Positions 42,665 through 53,737 of a DNA stretch of 64,000 nucleotides are shown here, piece after piece. The notes beneath the pieces are model-generated. The model made no database searches, had not been told where the DNA came from, and was given only the letters and a program-made list of their open reading frames with translations. Made by a program: the position numbers and the translations under genes. Source of the DNA: Xiphydria camelus (lineage: Eukaryota; Arthropoda; Insecta; Hymenoptera; Xiphydriidae). The DNA is taken from assembly GCA_963678675.1 (NCBI GenBank), contig OY783197.1, forward strand, positions 4,312,400 to 4,376,399, given 5' to 3'. How positions within the stretch are numbered: the first letter of the stretch is position 1; every line of letters begins with the position of its first letter.

Positions 42665-43530
42665 ATATCAGGCTTTACATCCCCTATTTATTTAATTTTA
42701 GAGAAAATAGGGGAAATTTAGGCAAAAAAGGGGACAATTTTTATTAAAAAAGATCTACCAAAAATAAGAAACGTGTAGTGATTAAAAAATGTTTTAAATA
42801 TACAATGAAACACACCAATATTTATCAAGCGAATGAAGGATGTTTTTGTAACTTAAATATTTATATCTCGTGTTAAGTTAAATCTGAATATCGCAATCTG
42901 ATTTACGGAAATGGAAATCTAGTTTCTTATAAGAAACATTAATTCAACTAGGCTTTTACATTTTAACACGTTCCGTGCCACGCGCCGCCATATGGCGGCA
43001 CACGAATTTCCGTTATAACTAACCTTACCACCTGGTAGCGCGAAGTAAAACTAGTTGATAGGTATTGCAAAATAACCAATGCGACAAACTTTATCAAAAT
43101 TATAAGCCTGGCACGCACAGGCAGACGTGTGATTTCGGGGCCTGGCACTCATCGACCGAAACAGCGAAAATGCCTCGGCACGGAACGATATTTTGATGCA
43201 GGTAATTGAAGTAGGGATTATAGTATCATTAAAAAAAAAGAAATTGACAATTTTTTAACTTTCTACGTAATTTGAACTGAAATATTGATGCAGTTAACTC
43301 TGAAGAGTAGGGATTATAGTATTATTTTAAAAAGAAAAAAAAACTTGACCATTCTGATCATTTTCACGAAATTTGAAACAATGAAAAGGTAAACTCAACT
43401 GAGAAGCTGAATAATAGCTAGTTTCTGAGGAAAAAGATTCAATTATAGAGGAAAAGGGGGAAACACGCGCGATTTAGTGTGAAAAAAGGCAAAAACGGGG
43501 TAATAAAGAGGAATAAAGGACACTGTGAAG
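42665..43530. repeat. GGCTTCACAGCCCCTATTTA repeat, copy with TTAA-site insertion
   Basis: Aligned with 7525-8335. The block 42963-43193 is extra and coincides with a TTAA. The rest follows the same order (CACACCAATATTTAT, GTTTCTTATAAGAAACATTA, ATTTTGATGCAGGTAATTGA), with a partial duplication of the GATGCAGGTA segment near 43280. Confidence 0.7.
42963..43193. mobile_element. TTAA-site element 4, CACGTTCCGTGCC ends
   Basis: TTAA at 42963-42966, followed by CACGTTCCGTGCCACG; the right end is CTCGGCACGGAACG. Just inside the left end is the hairpin GCCGCCATATGGCGGC. The right TTAA is missing; comparison with the 7.5-kb copy suggests a small deletion of TTAAATGA there. Confidence 0.6.
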
Positions 43531-43674
43531 CCTGCGTTATGTCGCTATATGCAATGTCGATGTAAGCAGGTTTTTTATATACGTGTTCATATGGAATTCA
43601 GCCGGGACCTTCAAACTTCGTCGTTAAATTCGACAGGTCGTAATAATTTCCACCGTACGTAGCGTTCGGCTCTC

Positions 43675-45124
43675 CTACGTTTTCGCGCGCGACACGAGAC
43701 GATTCGACCTTACCCATTCTCTTCTCGATGGCGCCTCGTCGTCCGAGTAATGATCAATCTCTCCCGTTTCCGTCTCGGTGGCTACGTTCCGTTTGTTGGG
43801 CTGCAGGGTCGAGTAATTGCGGCATCCCCTGTTGAAGTTATTCAAGTTCTTCTCCTCGACGATCTTCTCCTGGCACAGCACTTCCTGGGACTTGCTCTGC
43901 TTGTTGTTCGCGACGTTGCTGTTCTTGTTGTTGAAGTAGAACGGCGGCATGCGAGAGACCCAGTGATCGAGTCCCGAGCCGGTCGAGCTGGTGGAGGCCG
44001 CCGACGAGGTCCCGGTGGAGTTGTTCGTCAAGCCCCGTCGCTGGTAGAACAGCATGTACGCCGCGTTCGTGATCAGGTTCGTGTCGGTGACGGCCTCGAC
44101 CCTCGTGTCGTCGAAGCAGTACCACTGAGTGTCGTAGGGATTTCTGCAGAAGGCGGTGTAGTGGCCGCCCTGAAGATCCTGGCCGTGATGATTGCAAATG
44201 GCGTAGAGGTCGTAGACGTTCTCGTCGTACTTGGGTAGACTCTGCTGCCTCGTCCGCGGCTTCTTCCAGGGCGACCAGCCGAGGCCGCCCAAGCTCGCGA
44301 CGTTGCTGTGCGTCTGCACGCCGCTGTGAGCTAGGTGGGGCGTCATGTCGAAGCCGTAGAGCGGAAAGTCGACGAGGGTGGTCAGCTTGGAGGTCGACCG
44401 CTGCTTGGACTGCTGCCGAAACCTCTTGAGGTGTATCACGAGGATATCCGGCAGCGACCACAGTCCCAGCTTTTTCACGACTTCCTGCTTCCTGTTGCAG
44501 TAGGGACAGTGCCAGGCGTCCTCCGCCCCCAAGATCTCGGCTCTCGTGTACAGATCGAAGCACTCCTCGAGAGTGACCGCGCCTCTCTGCTCGGAGTTGC
44601 TCTTCAGTTGCTTCACGCTGGCGTGCTCCTCGATCTGGTCGGTGTCGTCCTGGATGATATTGCCCTTCGTGGCCTCGTCCCACTCGAGGATTAGTTTGAC
44701 GTGCTGCGGGCCCGAGTCGTCCGCGCACAAGGCCAACGCCTGCTCGATCTGTTCGGTGTAGAGGGGATGCTCGACGCAGGGATCGATGCAGGGATGCTCG
44801 TCCTGTATCGGCGTCGCTGCTGGGTCTGCCACCCGGATGTTGAAGAGCCCGGGGCTCTGACTGGAGGTGAGAACGTCGTCCGACAGTGTCGTGTGCATTT
44901 CCTTGAGCAGCAGCTTCTGCAGATCCTCGTAGGAGGTTTCCCGGGAGACTTGCATCGTGTAGGGGCTGCCGAAGCGTTCCCTGAGGTCCCCCTTCACGAG
45001 CACGTTGATCCACACGAGAAGGATGTACGCTTGCTCGGCGGGTTCCTTCAGCTGCGGAAGTTCGATGCAGTAGAGAGGGTCGTTTTCCGTGATCACAGTC
45101 AGCGGTTGGCAGTCGGAGAAAGTT
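43675..45124 (-). CDS. USP terminal exon
   Basis: The acceptor is CTTTCTTTCGTCGCAG|A. It encodes TFSDCQPLTVITENDPLYCI onward through the second zinc pair, the His box and the C-terminal tail to TAG at 43675-43677. GC-rich compared with the flanks. I see no clear AATAAA within about 120 bases after the stop. Confidence 0.9.
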
Positions 45125-46855
45125 CTGCGACGAAAGAAAGGAGACGACGGTTCGAGAGTGCACTTGATCGCGTTAAGTTTATCCGGTCGATCCGCGATAT
45201 TGCGGCGATGTGATATATCGACCGGTACACCAAAGAAAAGCATGTATTTTTTCAGTGTCATTGAGAAAAATCGTAAGTCCTTGCTGTCTTCGATGTTGTT
45301 TACGACGCTTCCTTGCATAGCGAAGAGTTACGATGTTCTACACTCAAACTGGCTACTCAATTCCGCTCACAAAACTCTCTGACTTTTTCCGGTTTTCCTG
45401 ACAGAAATCACTAATTTTCCTTGACTTTTTAATTTGTGAGATGTGAAGAAACAATAATTGAAATGCTGCAATAATATAATTTATGTATACAAAAAAATGC
45501 TTACTTGTTTGTTCCAATCAGAATATTTCATATTTTGTTACGATAATCGGGTGAGGGGTAAAATTGACATGTCGAAATTATTATACCAGGTGATTCTTTA
45601 ATATTGCGACAAACTTCAAGGATGGGTTCCTTGGATGAAAATAAGAAAAAAAGTTCCTATAAACATGGGTCCGGAAACGCTGAGTTTCGGAATTGAATTT
45701 TTAAATGCCTTATCAAAAAATAATAATATTTAAAAAGGCAGTGACGCATCTCTTCTTCTGAAATGACATTTAATACTCCTAAGAAGATCTTATTACAAAA
45801 AATAAATAAAATGGAAGCTCTGCAAAAATATACTTCCTATTATTAGTATAACAAATTTGTATAAAAATAAACACCCTGTTTCTCCGAAACTCAGCGTTTC
45901 CGGACCCATGTTCATAGGAACTTTTTTTCTTATCTTCATCCAAGGAACCCGTCCTTGAAGTTTGTCGCAATATTAAATAATCACCCGGTATATGTACACC
46001 GAATAATTTTGAAATATTTTGATGTTATCAGTTATCATTTGTCATGCAAGCGTTTATTTGAATTATATAAGTATGAAAACAATGTGAATGCACAGTTGGC
46101 TGTAGGTACATATTGTATAATCTATGTAACGGAACTGGTAGCGGTCTGACATTTCTAAATAAGTGAGAAAAGTGATATTCGCCATAAAGAGAGTGACGGA
46201 AAAGTGACCGAAAAGTGACAAAAATACCCACGGGTAAAGTATTAAAGTAAATCCTTTTAGGAGCATTGGCAAATTTTCATTCCTACATTATTGTTATTAT
46301 CATTGACATCATTAAATTACATTATTTTGATAAACTTCTTAATATCGTGACAAATAATCAAATTTCCTGACATTTCCCAATTTTCCAATTGGCCACCGTG
46401 ACAGTAATAGTGAAAAGATATGTGCTTTTTTTGTGGTACCGACCGATATGTGTGTTTGCATTAAAAATCTATTCTAGCTACCGATGAAATCCCTCGTCGT
46501 GAACTTCGGTGAGCAGCATGTGGTTCTCCTCGATCCCGGTATCACTGGCGAGGATCTCCCTGAGTTCCTTGACGTTCGCCGCCTGGTTCGCGCTCACCCC
46601 GATCCTGACCTGGCGGGGCTGCTGGGACGTATAGAGCACGTTCACGAAGAGATTGATCTGCCGGTGATTCTGGGGAACGGGCACAGAGACGCAGAGGAAG
46701 GGATCGAAGGTGTTCGACTGCCGGTGACACCTCGGACAGGTCAGGCTCGAGCGAAATTGCGCCTGAAAAACGGCGTGGACGAAGGAGTTGTTGCAGCGCA
46801 CGTGATTCGCCAGTGTCTCGGCGGCGACGATGTCGTCGGGCCGTCCGAATGAATT
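43675..46855 (-). CDS. Ubiquitin carboxyl-terminal hydrolase, USP31/USP43 type, 3' part
   Basis: USP-family cysteine protease that would remove ubiquitin from proteins. The two visible exons (46482-46855 and 43675-45124) join in phase 2 at an Arg codon and give 607 residues plus stop. Motifs: the first zinc ribbon pair LTCPRC, followed by RQSNTFDPFLCVSVPVP, which is close to the USP31/43 subfamily; the second pair WHCPYCNRKQ near 44500; LPDILVIHLKRF; and the catalytic-His box LQGGHYTAFC with the later YCFDDTRVEAV carrying the acidic residue. The finger insert is long, with an acidic linker. The Cys box (GNTCF-type) and the DAQEF-type region belong in exons upstream of 46855 and were not found before CWC22. 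The tail is rich in Ser/Thr and Asn and ends SNRLVSRAKT, short for this subfamily. Confidence 0.88.
45343..46395. repeat. CCCTGAC repeat, family 3, with nested insertion, in the USP intron
   Basis: Begins GGCTACTCAATTCCGCTCAC and ends TTTCCCAATTTTCCAATTGG then CCACC. It is similar to 51079-52112 (CAGAATATTTCATATTTTGT, GATGTTATCAGTTAT, GCAAGCGTTTATTTGAAT). An element at 45583-45992 is inserted. The 3' half (46130-46365) shares GTGATATTCGCCATAAA with the interior of the 2.7-kb element at the left of the window. Confidence 0.7.
45583..45992. mobile_element. Inverted-repeat element, ATACCAGGTGATT ends
   Basis: Arms of about 105 bp. The left side runs GGTGATTCTTTAATATTGCG, CAAACTTCAAGGATGGG and CCGGAAACGCTGAGTTTCGG. 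The right side has CCGAAACTCAGCGTTTCCGG and TTGAAGTTTGTCGCAATATT. TATA-like flanks. A right-end fragment of the same family is at 26601-26697. No ORF. Confidence 0.78.
46482..46855 (-). CDS. USP exon, first visible
   Basis: The acceptor is CCTTTCTCGTTTCAG|AAT (phase 0) and the donor CATCG|GTAGCT (phase 2). It encodes NSFGRPDDIVAAETLANHVR through DEGFH, including zinc-ribbon cysteines LTCPRC. A codon-complete internal exon, so further 5' exons must exist in a functional gene. Confidence 0.88.
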
Positions 46856-47314
46856 CTGAAACGAGAAAGGCACACGTTGCAAGATCGATTCCCCCGACGA
46901 CTGATTGGCATTCAAATGGCGTGGGGTCGCGGGGCGATGATATTTCGGAAGTGAAATCACCTCGTTCGCGATGCACAGAGAGAGTGTTAAAAGAAATTCC
47001 CTGATTGTTTCAGGGTTTCACATCTGATATAGCCGAATATTCTTGACCGCTATATGGGTATTGATCTACATACTAGAAAGTGTTACGCATCAATGATTTT
47101 TCATTGAATGAACAAATTAACTAAAATTCATAGAATGGGTTATGATCTCTGAGGAATAAATACTAAAATAACTTAGTTTTATCAAATCATATTATTGTTT
47201 AATGGCTTTTTTAGAACAAGAAAGAAGTTATATATGGGTCATTCCCTGTCAATTTTTAGTATTAGAAACTTTTGGGTCTCCGATTTAGTTGTTGATTTTT
47301 TTTTTCAAGTAGGG

Positions 47315-47865
47315 GAGATCGGGGGGGTTATGAGACGGGTTTAGTTTTGGTTAAAAAAGTATAATGAAAAAACTTTTTTTCTGCGCATAAATTTTGTCAA
47401 ATCGTGAGTAAGCATAACGACACTTTTAAAAAAGATGGGTTTGCTGAAATTTCAAAAAATCTTATAAGTTTGGCCTGTTAGCTCGAAAATTGGTTTTTCT
47501 GGATTTTTACAATGTTCGGGGGGTTGTGAGACACGCCTTCAAATCATAGAAAGTGGCATACGTTTATCAAAATTGTTTATTCAAATTAAAAAAAAGAAAG
47601 CAAATGTTGCGGTTCACAATGTATTCAAGTTTAAAAAGGTTAGATTTTTACATATAACTCATAAACAAGTTTTAGGTGCGACTCGCTACAAAATAAAGAA
47701 AAAATCATTTAAAGAAGGCTAAATTAATTAAAAACAATTAAAATTGCACAAAACGTGCAGTGTTCACAAAAAATTCAAAATACGATTTTTAGTAAATCGC
47801 TTTTAGAAATAGCGTGTCTCACAACCCCCCGAAAATGTTGTCTCACGACCCCCAAGTTCAATATT
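47315..47865. mobile_element. GGGGGTTATGAGAC element, partial, nested
   Basis: Starts after a TA with GGGGAGATCGGGGGGGTTAT, the same first bases as the pogo-like element at 29640. TTCGGGGGGTTGTGAGACAC (47515) and its exact complement GTGTCTCACAACCCCCCGAA (47814) form a subterminal pair. The right terminus is not clear. Confidence 0.5.
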
Positions 47866-47989
47866 TAAAAAATGGCCACCGCTTCATAGATACATAAAAC
47901 GTTTATCCAAAATTCTTATTGTGTGTCAAAAGGCTATCAAGCCTATTTAAAATTTACCAGATATTTGCTGTAAAATTTTTAGAAGTTTC

Positions 47990-48060
47990 GGCTGTCAGTG
48001 AGAATCGAACTCGAGTTATCCACGTGTGAGACCGAATACTAATGCAATACACTACCATAA
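47990..48060 (-). other. tRNA-like fragment
   Basis: The minus strand reads GGTAGTGTATTGCATTAGTA, then GGTCTCACACGTGGATAACT and CGAGTTCGATTCTCACTGAC. The B-box-like GAGTTCGATTC and an anticodon-arm-like region are present, but there is no matching acceptor stem. Probably tRNA-derived repeat or chance, not a functional tRNA gene. Confidence 0.25.
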
Positions 48061-48712
48061 ACATACTAATGCATCAGACATTTTTAGATACTTAAAAGGC
48101 CCATATTTAATAGGATTACATTTTTAATAATTCGATTCCAAAAAAAATCCATTCTAAGCTAGCATAAATAGTCAATCCTGACATTTCACACAAATCACTA
48201 AAAAATTCATTAAAAAATTTCTATGAGAGGCCCAACTTTCTAAGTGCTCTCAAATTTACCGTAAAAGATGTAGAAATTTAGGGTATAAAAATCATGAAAA
48301 TAAAAAATGTCGGTTTTGAGATACAACATTTTTTGTTTCAATTTTCAATAAAAAACGCAATATAAAAAAGTTAAAATTTGTTTTCGAAATCTTCTGGCCA
48401 GTTTTTATACTGATTAAAGATACTTGGAAAAAAATCAACAACTAAATCGGAGACCGAAAAGTTTCTACTACTAAAACTTGACATGGAATTCCCCATATAT
48501 ACACACATGTGGAAGGCACACTTTTTTAAAAAGATTTCTATATAAATTATTTAAAAATTTTAATAGACGACATGAAGCTATTTGAGAAATATGGGTATTT
48601 TCGAAAAATTCCAGAAAATTCTTTATTTTCCCTGAATTTTCCTTGTCCCACTGTATTCCCTGAAAATTACAGATTTTCCAGAATTCCTTGACCGCCGGAG
48701 ATTGTGAGAATG

Positions 48713-49219
48713 TATTTTCAGTTTGAATAAAACAAGTTAAATGTCCAAATTGGCAAGACGTAATCGTCGTTAAAAAAATGCACACTTCTGCAAGAAAGAT
48801 TTTGCGTCAACGGCTGACGACGAAGGATCGCTAATAGTATCGCTGGAAAGTGCATCGCTGAAGAATTCTCACTACGGCTGAATATCAGCAGGCGTTCTTC
48901 GACAATTCGAGTTTTATTTTCAACGAATTTCCGCCGCCCCCGGTCTATTTCCAGACGCACCCTTCGCCGCGCTTCCGGTTCCTATCGTGACCTCGCCCCT
49001 TTCTTTTGGAGCTCGACTAAATATAATGCATCGTGGGAAAAAATGATTTTGCAGTTTTAACAAAACTACACTGAGAAAACAATATCATGACAGATAATGG
49101 GTATACATATGCATTAGTAGTAAAAGGTTTATTTATACATTAGTAGTTAATGTAATCGAGTAACAATTAAGATAAGTCCATTAACATGTAGATAATAAAC
49201 CTTGCGGCGTATTCGCTAA
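48713..49219. other. No gene recognised
   Basis: Moderate CpG near 48790-49010, then A+T-rich sequence with an ACACTGAGAAAACAATATCA word at about 49069 resembling the CAC-N-GAGAAAA ends. No second end identified. Confidence 0.35.
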
Positions 49220-49658
49220 TCTATATAAATAAAAATGTAAATGTTCGTTTGTTCAAAATCTTAAATCTCCGAAAGTCCTTCACGGATTGCTTTGAAATAT
49301 GTTGACACAACGTTGCATTCGAATACGCGCGTGTTTTTACGTTATATACCTACTATTTATATACTTATATATGAAGTCGCGAGGTGAAAGCTAGATGTCA
49401 CACCTGTGACAGGTAAAAACAGGCTTTTAAACAATCTCTATATCTGCACAGAACAACAAAAAATATTGTATACCCACAAGCATTGTGAAATTAAACATAT
49501 TAGAAACGTGCGCTTTCTCTTTTCTTTCTTTTCCATTTAATCAGACTGAGCCACAGCAACGCGTACTACTATTTATATGCCTACTCCCTTAAAGGGGTAA
49601 AATAGGAAATGAGATTATTTCGTGATCCACGCGAACGAAGTCGCGAGGTGAAAGCTAG
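49220..49658 (+). mobile_element. Helitron-like element with duplicated 3' tail
   Basis: The 5' end is TCTATATAAATAAAAATGTA then AAATCTCCGAAAGTCC and CACGGATTGCTTTGAAAT, like arthropod Helitrons. The 3' end is the GCGAACGAAGTCGCG hairpin followed by AGGTGAAAGCTAG at 49658, a CTAG terminus next to AT. An earlier tail, AGTCGCGAGGTGAAAGCTAG, ends at 49394. Both tails are followed by ATGTCACACCTGTGACAGGT, so a tail plus flank is duplicated. No Rep/helicase. Confidence 0.65.
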
Positions 49659-49716
49659 ATGTCACACCTGTGACAGGTAAAAAGTGTGTAATGTGTTAAC
49701 TGTTGCTTGATCTATA

Positions 49717-50244
49717 TTAACTCTCCGTGGTCACACATCTGTACAGTTCCGCGATGGTCACACATGGGTCAAGTGGACCCAACCGATTTTTAAATAATAG
49801 CCACATCAACAACATTCGTCCAATTTTGACCGACGAATTATGAAACATATTTTGAACATTGTAGAATATCAAATCACTGTGTCTACGTAAGAAATGAAAT
49901 TATGTGACATAGGGGTGTTCAAAAACGATCGTGAATACGTAGGTAGATGCGCGAAAGATGAGCTGCTTCGCTTGAAGTGTCATAACTTCTTTATTTTTCG
50001 AGTTTTCTTAATAAAATCTACGAATGATTCTCATGAGATATGGTACTTTGAAGCTATACCGCACGTTTCAAAAACGATTATTACCGAAGTTCGAAGAAGG
50101 TTCGTAGTACGAGTTTCAAGAAAAAGCTATTTATTCCAAGATCTAACGAGGATCCTAATTATAATTGTAAAAAAAAAAGTAGAAGAATCAGCTTTAAAAT
50201 TGAAGCTTGGGTCAAGTGGACCCTTGGTGACCAGACAGGTTTAA
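49717..50244. mobile_element. TTAA-flanked element 5, GGTCAAGTGGACC motif
   Basis: TTAA at 49717-49720 and 50241-50244. TGGTCAC lies at the same offset (8-14) from both ends. GGGTCAAGTGGACCC, a near-palindrome, occurs near 49766 and again near 50210 close to the right end. A 116-codon ORF inside has no recognisable motif. Confidence 0.6.
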
Positions 50245-50333
50245 CAGTTTCGTCGATTTGAAGCGACACATAATTTCTAACCTTTGATACATTGAAGAAA
50301 TACCATTAGTTATTAATATTTTGTTCTCTCAGT

Positions 50334-50541
50334 TTAGGTTTTGCTAAGAACTTCTTGCTATCATGACAAAGATATTATCTGTGGCAGCAAAAGATATATC
50401 CAATAATAGAGTACAAATACTTGCTATCCCAGCAAATATTTCACCGCGACTCCAGTTACATTTGCTATTATCGAACGTATTTTTTTGCTGCCACAGATGA
50501 CATTTTTGTCACGATAACAACAATTTCCCAGCAAAACCTAG
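50334..50541. mobile_element. MITE, TTAGGTTTTGCT ends
   Basis: GTTTAGGTTTTGCTAAGAAC and AACAATTTCCCAGCAAAACC then TAG are complementary. Inner matches are TCTGTGGCAGCAAAA / TTTTTTGCTGCCACAGA and ATGACAAAGATA / CATTTTTGTCACG. Confidence 0.65.
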
Positions 50542-50544
50542 TTT

Positions 50545-51070
50545 TGCAAAATTATTTACTTCTATGCACGTCGACTTCGCGGCGAGGAATTGCACTCAAT
50601 TGCGAACAGATTCGATCGCAACTGCAACCGTAGAATTCGGCGAGGTCGGAGCGTCGACATCCTAGACACGGATTTCCGCTGTTTGTCAACAGCGACGGGT
50701 CGTTTCGCGAGTCCGCGGCGGCCAACGATCTCCTGGTTCGACGTTTTCTCACCACTCGCGCATATAAGGATCGATACGTCGACCTTGGGAGCGATCAAGA
50801 AGAGTTCAGCGACAAGAAGAGGGAAGATCGCGAGGAACGCGACGATAGAGCGCGCGCGGTGGGCGAGGCACAGCCGTGAGGATCTTTGATGACGATTAAA
50901 CGTGGGCGTCAATAATATTGCATCGGCGGGGCAACGCGAGACGCCGCGACGGGGCGAAAGACGAGACATTCTTATTGAGTATTAATCGTACGCTATTATT
51001 GTTATCGTTGACGTCATTGTCGACTCAGCTGGTTTCAGCTCGCGTACATACAGATCGCGGAGACGGTGCT
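50545..51070. other. Non-repetitive CpG-rich island
   Basis: GC- and CpG-rich block without element ends; overlapping ORFs on both strands have no family resemblance. Possible regulatory DNA for the USP gene, whose 5' exons are unplaced. Confidence 0.4.
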
Positions 51071-51078
51071 GTTATATT

Positions 51079-52112
51079 GTCAGGGTGGCCGCTCAATTCC
51101 ACTCACAAAATTCCCTGTCTTTTCCCGGTGGCCCTGACTGAAATCACTACACGCGGAGAAAAATAATTTGGTCAATTTAGCCAAAATTCTAGAGACGATG
51201 ATCAAACCGTTTCGTGAAATATGGATCCTCTCCATCTGTTCGGTTAAACTGACGACTTTTTTGTTAGAATAACTAAACGTTTGGTTGGAATAACTAAATA
51301 TTTGGTTCAACTGACCAGTATTTTTTGATTAGAATAACTAAATATAATCGTTTATCCTAATCGGAATATTTCATATTTTGTAACGATAATTGTGTGAAGA
51401 GTAAAATTATACACGTATACCGAGTAATTCTTAAATATGTTGATGTTATCAGTTATTACTTATCACGCAAGCGTTTATTTGAATCATATGAGTATGAAAA
51501 CAATATGAATGCATAGCTGGCTGTACTTACGTAAATTATAATTTTAAAATACGTGGATACGTTTTCTCTCTATATTTCAATAACTTATTACTGTTCAGGA
51601 TTTAGGTTAATTGTGGTGTTCAGCGAAGTATGAAAAAAAATTATCTGATTTCTCCCAGATTTCCCGTCTAAAATAATAAATTTTTCCTGACAATTATAGG
51701 CATAAATCCAGTATGGAGTATTATGCATTAATCATTCCGTGAAATGAACAGATTAACAAATATCCATATAACGGGTATACCAGTTGAGAAAAAAGTATGA
51801 AAATAATTTATTATGATTTCGCGACATCACGTATTTACTATAACTTTTTTAACATAAGAAATTTTCAAATATACGTTTAGTCATATAACTTCATATACCT
51901 TCATTGCTGCCATCGATAATCGATATTCTTATATACTATCGGTAAAAGAGAGAACTGATTTATAAGAAACTCCTACTTTCAAAATTTATAAAGTTTGAGT
52001 ATTTTTGAAAAATTCCAGAAAATTCTTTAATTTCCCTGATTTTTCCCTAACATTTCCCTGACCACCGAAAAATTCCCTGATATTTTCCGGTTTTCCCGAT
52101 TTTCCAGTTGAG
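51079..52112. repeat. CCCTGAC family 3, with two insertions
   Basis: Begins CAGGGTGGCCGCTCAATTCC and ends CCCGATTTTCCAGTTGAGTG. Two inserts break it: a CGGAGAAAAATAATTTGGTC block at about 51153-51355, and part of family 1 at about 51625-52000 (CAGTATGGAGTATTATGCAT, AGTATTTTTGAAAAATTCC). Confidence 0.65.
51153..51355. mobile_element. GAGAAAAATAATTTGGTCAA element, copy 1
   Basis: Shares TAATTTGGTCAATTTAGCCA, TCTCCATCTGTTCGGTTAAA, TTGGTTCAACTGACCAGTAT and GATTAGAATAACTAAA with 60185-60370. The phrase TTAGAATAACTAAA is repeated three times within. Confidence 0.65.
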
Positions 52113-52119
52113 TGGCATA

Positions 52120-52545
52120 TACCATGATTATAATATGTATATGCAATCGGCTGTATAACGGAACGCATGGTCGTATAGTCAGAGAAGGATCGACGTTTCG
52201 TCGTACGAAGCTGTATATTCTTCCAGTGGCCTGCATAACGCGGGTGGCTTCCCTTAATAAGATCATAAGAGGGTAGAGTGTCGCGGCTGTGTTATGCGTC
52301 GCGTCGCGGGGTTGCACATTTTCAGAAATGCGGATATGCAGAAAGCTGCGATTGGCGGGTTTTAGGTGAATTCTACGGGCATGAAGGCGCGGGAGGAATC
52401 GATCGATCTAAAGAACGAGGGTGAAGGTCGCTTCGAGCGGTTGAAGGGCTCTCGAAATGACGAAGGATTCCTAATGAAAATATAAACAAAAGGAACGGAT
52501 AGGAATGTCCGTTACAAGCGAGAGACTCCTCAAATAACACGAAGC
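52120..52545. other. Non-repetitive, CpG-containing sequence
   Basis: No gene or transposon ends recognised. Confidence 0.35.
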
Positions 52546-52809
52546 GTAAATGAACTCTGCAAGGTGTCTGCAAGACATCTCGAAAAAGTCTTTCCGTGCT
52601 AAAAGTAATCAGAAAACGACGCGTAAAACGTCTTTTTGCAGATACCTTGTGGACTTCTCTTACGCCTTGTGTTATCCGGGTCTTACTTGTTCTCCGCCAA
52701 CTACCAAAGGAGAAACAACAGTAAGTCAAATTGACGTCTAAATGAACTCCACGTGACGTCTAAAAGACTTCAACGCAACGTCCAAAAGACATCCGCATGA
52801 CGCTCAATA

Positions 52810-53737
52810 CGAGGGTGAATCAAATATTAACCGGAATTTTGTTTCAAACATTTTAATGGTACATTAAATACAAATTTGAATACATCTTATTTTTCTACAT
52901 AATCTCCTCTCTTATTTACACACTTTTCCCACCGGATCGGAAGTTTTTTAATTCCTTCATCAAAAAATGAAACAGGTCGTGTCAGTAACCAATTGCGCAC
53001 AAACGGCTTTCCGCGGTGCTGCCTCTCCAGGTTTTCGCCACTCCATGCTTGCTCGCTTTGACTCCGGGGTGTAATGGTGCACCCATGTCTCATCGCAGGT
53101 TACAACATGTCCCAACCAATCATTCCCCTCTGCTTGATATCGTGCCAACAGCCTTTCACAAACGGCAAAACGGTTTGCTTTCTGATCTTCCGTCAAAAGG
53201 CGAGGAACCCATCTTGCACACACTTTTCGGTAACCCAAATCATCTGTAATGATTGATTGACCACTCCCGTACGATATTCCGACATGTGTAGCAATTTCCA
53301 ATACTGTAAGGTGGCGGTCACCTGTAATCAGCTCACGAATTGCACGAATATTCGCCTGATTGATGCTCGTCCTTGGTCGGCGTGCACGGGTCTCGTTCTG
53401 TACTGTCTCTCGGCCATCTGAGAATTTTTTGTGCCAGTCATAGACTTGGGTCTTTGAAAGTGTTTCATCGCCGAACTGTGCAGATAGTCGACGACAAATT
53501 TCGGAAGGTTTTACGCCTTCTCGCGTCAAAAATTTGATAATAACGCGTTGCGCAACAGACGTGTGCACCTCTTGCTCAGACATGATGCTACTAATAGTTC
53601 ATTGATTCTGCCGCGCCAAACCGACTTGTCCCCCTCCTCTTGGCATCCCTACCTAATATATATTGAGACGCCGCGCCACTCCCATTGTCTATGGCGCGCT
53701 AAACAGAAAATTCCGGTTCATATTTGATTTACCCTCG
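52810..53737 (-). mobile_element. Mariner element, 928 bp, internally deleted
   Basis: TA at 52808-52809 and 53738-53739. Inverted ends of about 31 bp, CGAGGGTGAATCAAATATTA and AAATATGAACCGG-type complement, with three mismatches. It contains a transposase gene with its middle removed. Its ends and ORF are better preserved than those of the other mariners here. Confidence 0.9.
52887..53583 (-). pseudogene. Mariner transposase, middle deleted
   Basis: The N-terminal half is intact from the ATG at 53583: HTH region (GVKPSEICRRLSAQFG, SKTQVYDWHKKF), a second helix block (GDRHLTVLEIATHVGISYGS), the linker WVPRLLTEDQKANR and the first catalytic Asp in VTCDETWVHHYTPESKR. After MEWRKPGEAAPRKA the frame shifts. 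The C-terminal NWLLTRPVSFFDEGIKKLPI and RWEKCVNKRGDYVEK are found in another frame at 52887-53000. The second and third catalytic Asp (HQDNARPH-type and SPDLAPCD-type motifs) are deleted, so no activity is expected. Confidence 0.9.

Larger units (their letters stand above)
47236..48497. mobile_element. DNA transposon with ~75-bp inverted ends, ATATAT target duplication
   Basis: The left end is GGGTCATTCCCTGTCAATTT, then AGAAACTTTTGGGTCTCCGA and TTTAGTTGTTGATTTTT. The right end is AAAATCAACAACTAAATCGG then AGACCGAAAAGTTTCTACTA. ATATAT on both sides. The interior has no ORF and is itself invaded at 47315. Confidence 0.75.
46990..48712. repeat. CCCTGAC family 1, split by a 1.26-kb insertion
   Basis: The first part, 46990-47235 (AATTCCCTGATTGTTTCAGG to AGAACAAGAAAGAAG), and the second part, 48498-48712 (ACACACATGTGGAAGGCACA to TTCCTTGACCGCCGG), are colinear with 40715-41155. 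They have the element 47236-48497 between them. Confidence 0.75.

Noticed and set aside
43838..45163. 441-codon ORF on the minus strand
   Set aside because: It is an alternative frame of the USP terminal exon; the true frame carries the zinc pairs and His box.
49894..50244. 116-codon plus-strand ORF inside a TTAA element
   Set aside because: Extends across the right TTAA boundary region and shows no transposase motif; not called as a gene.
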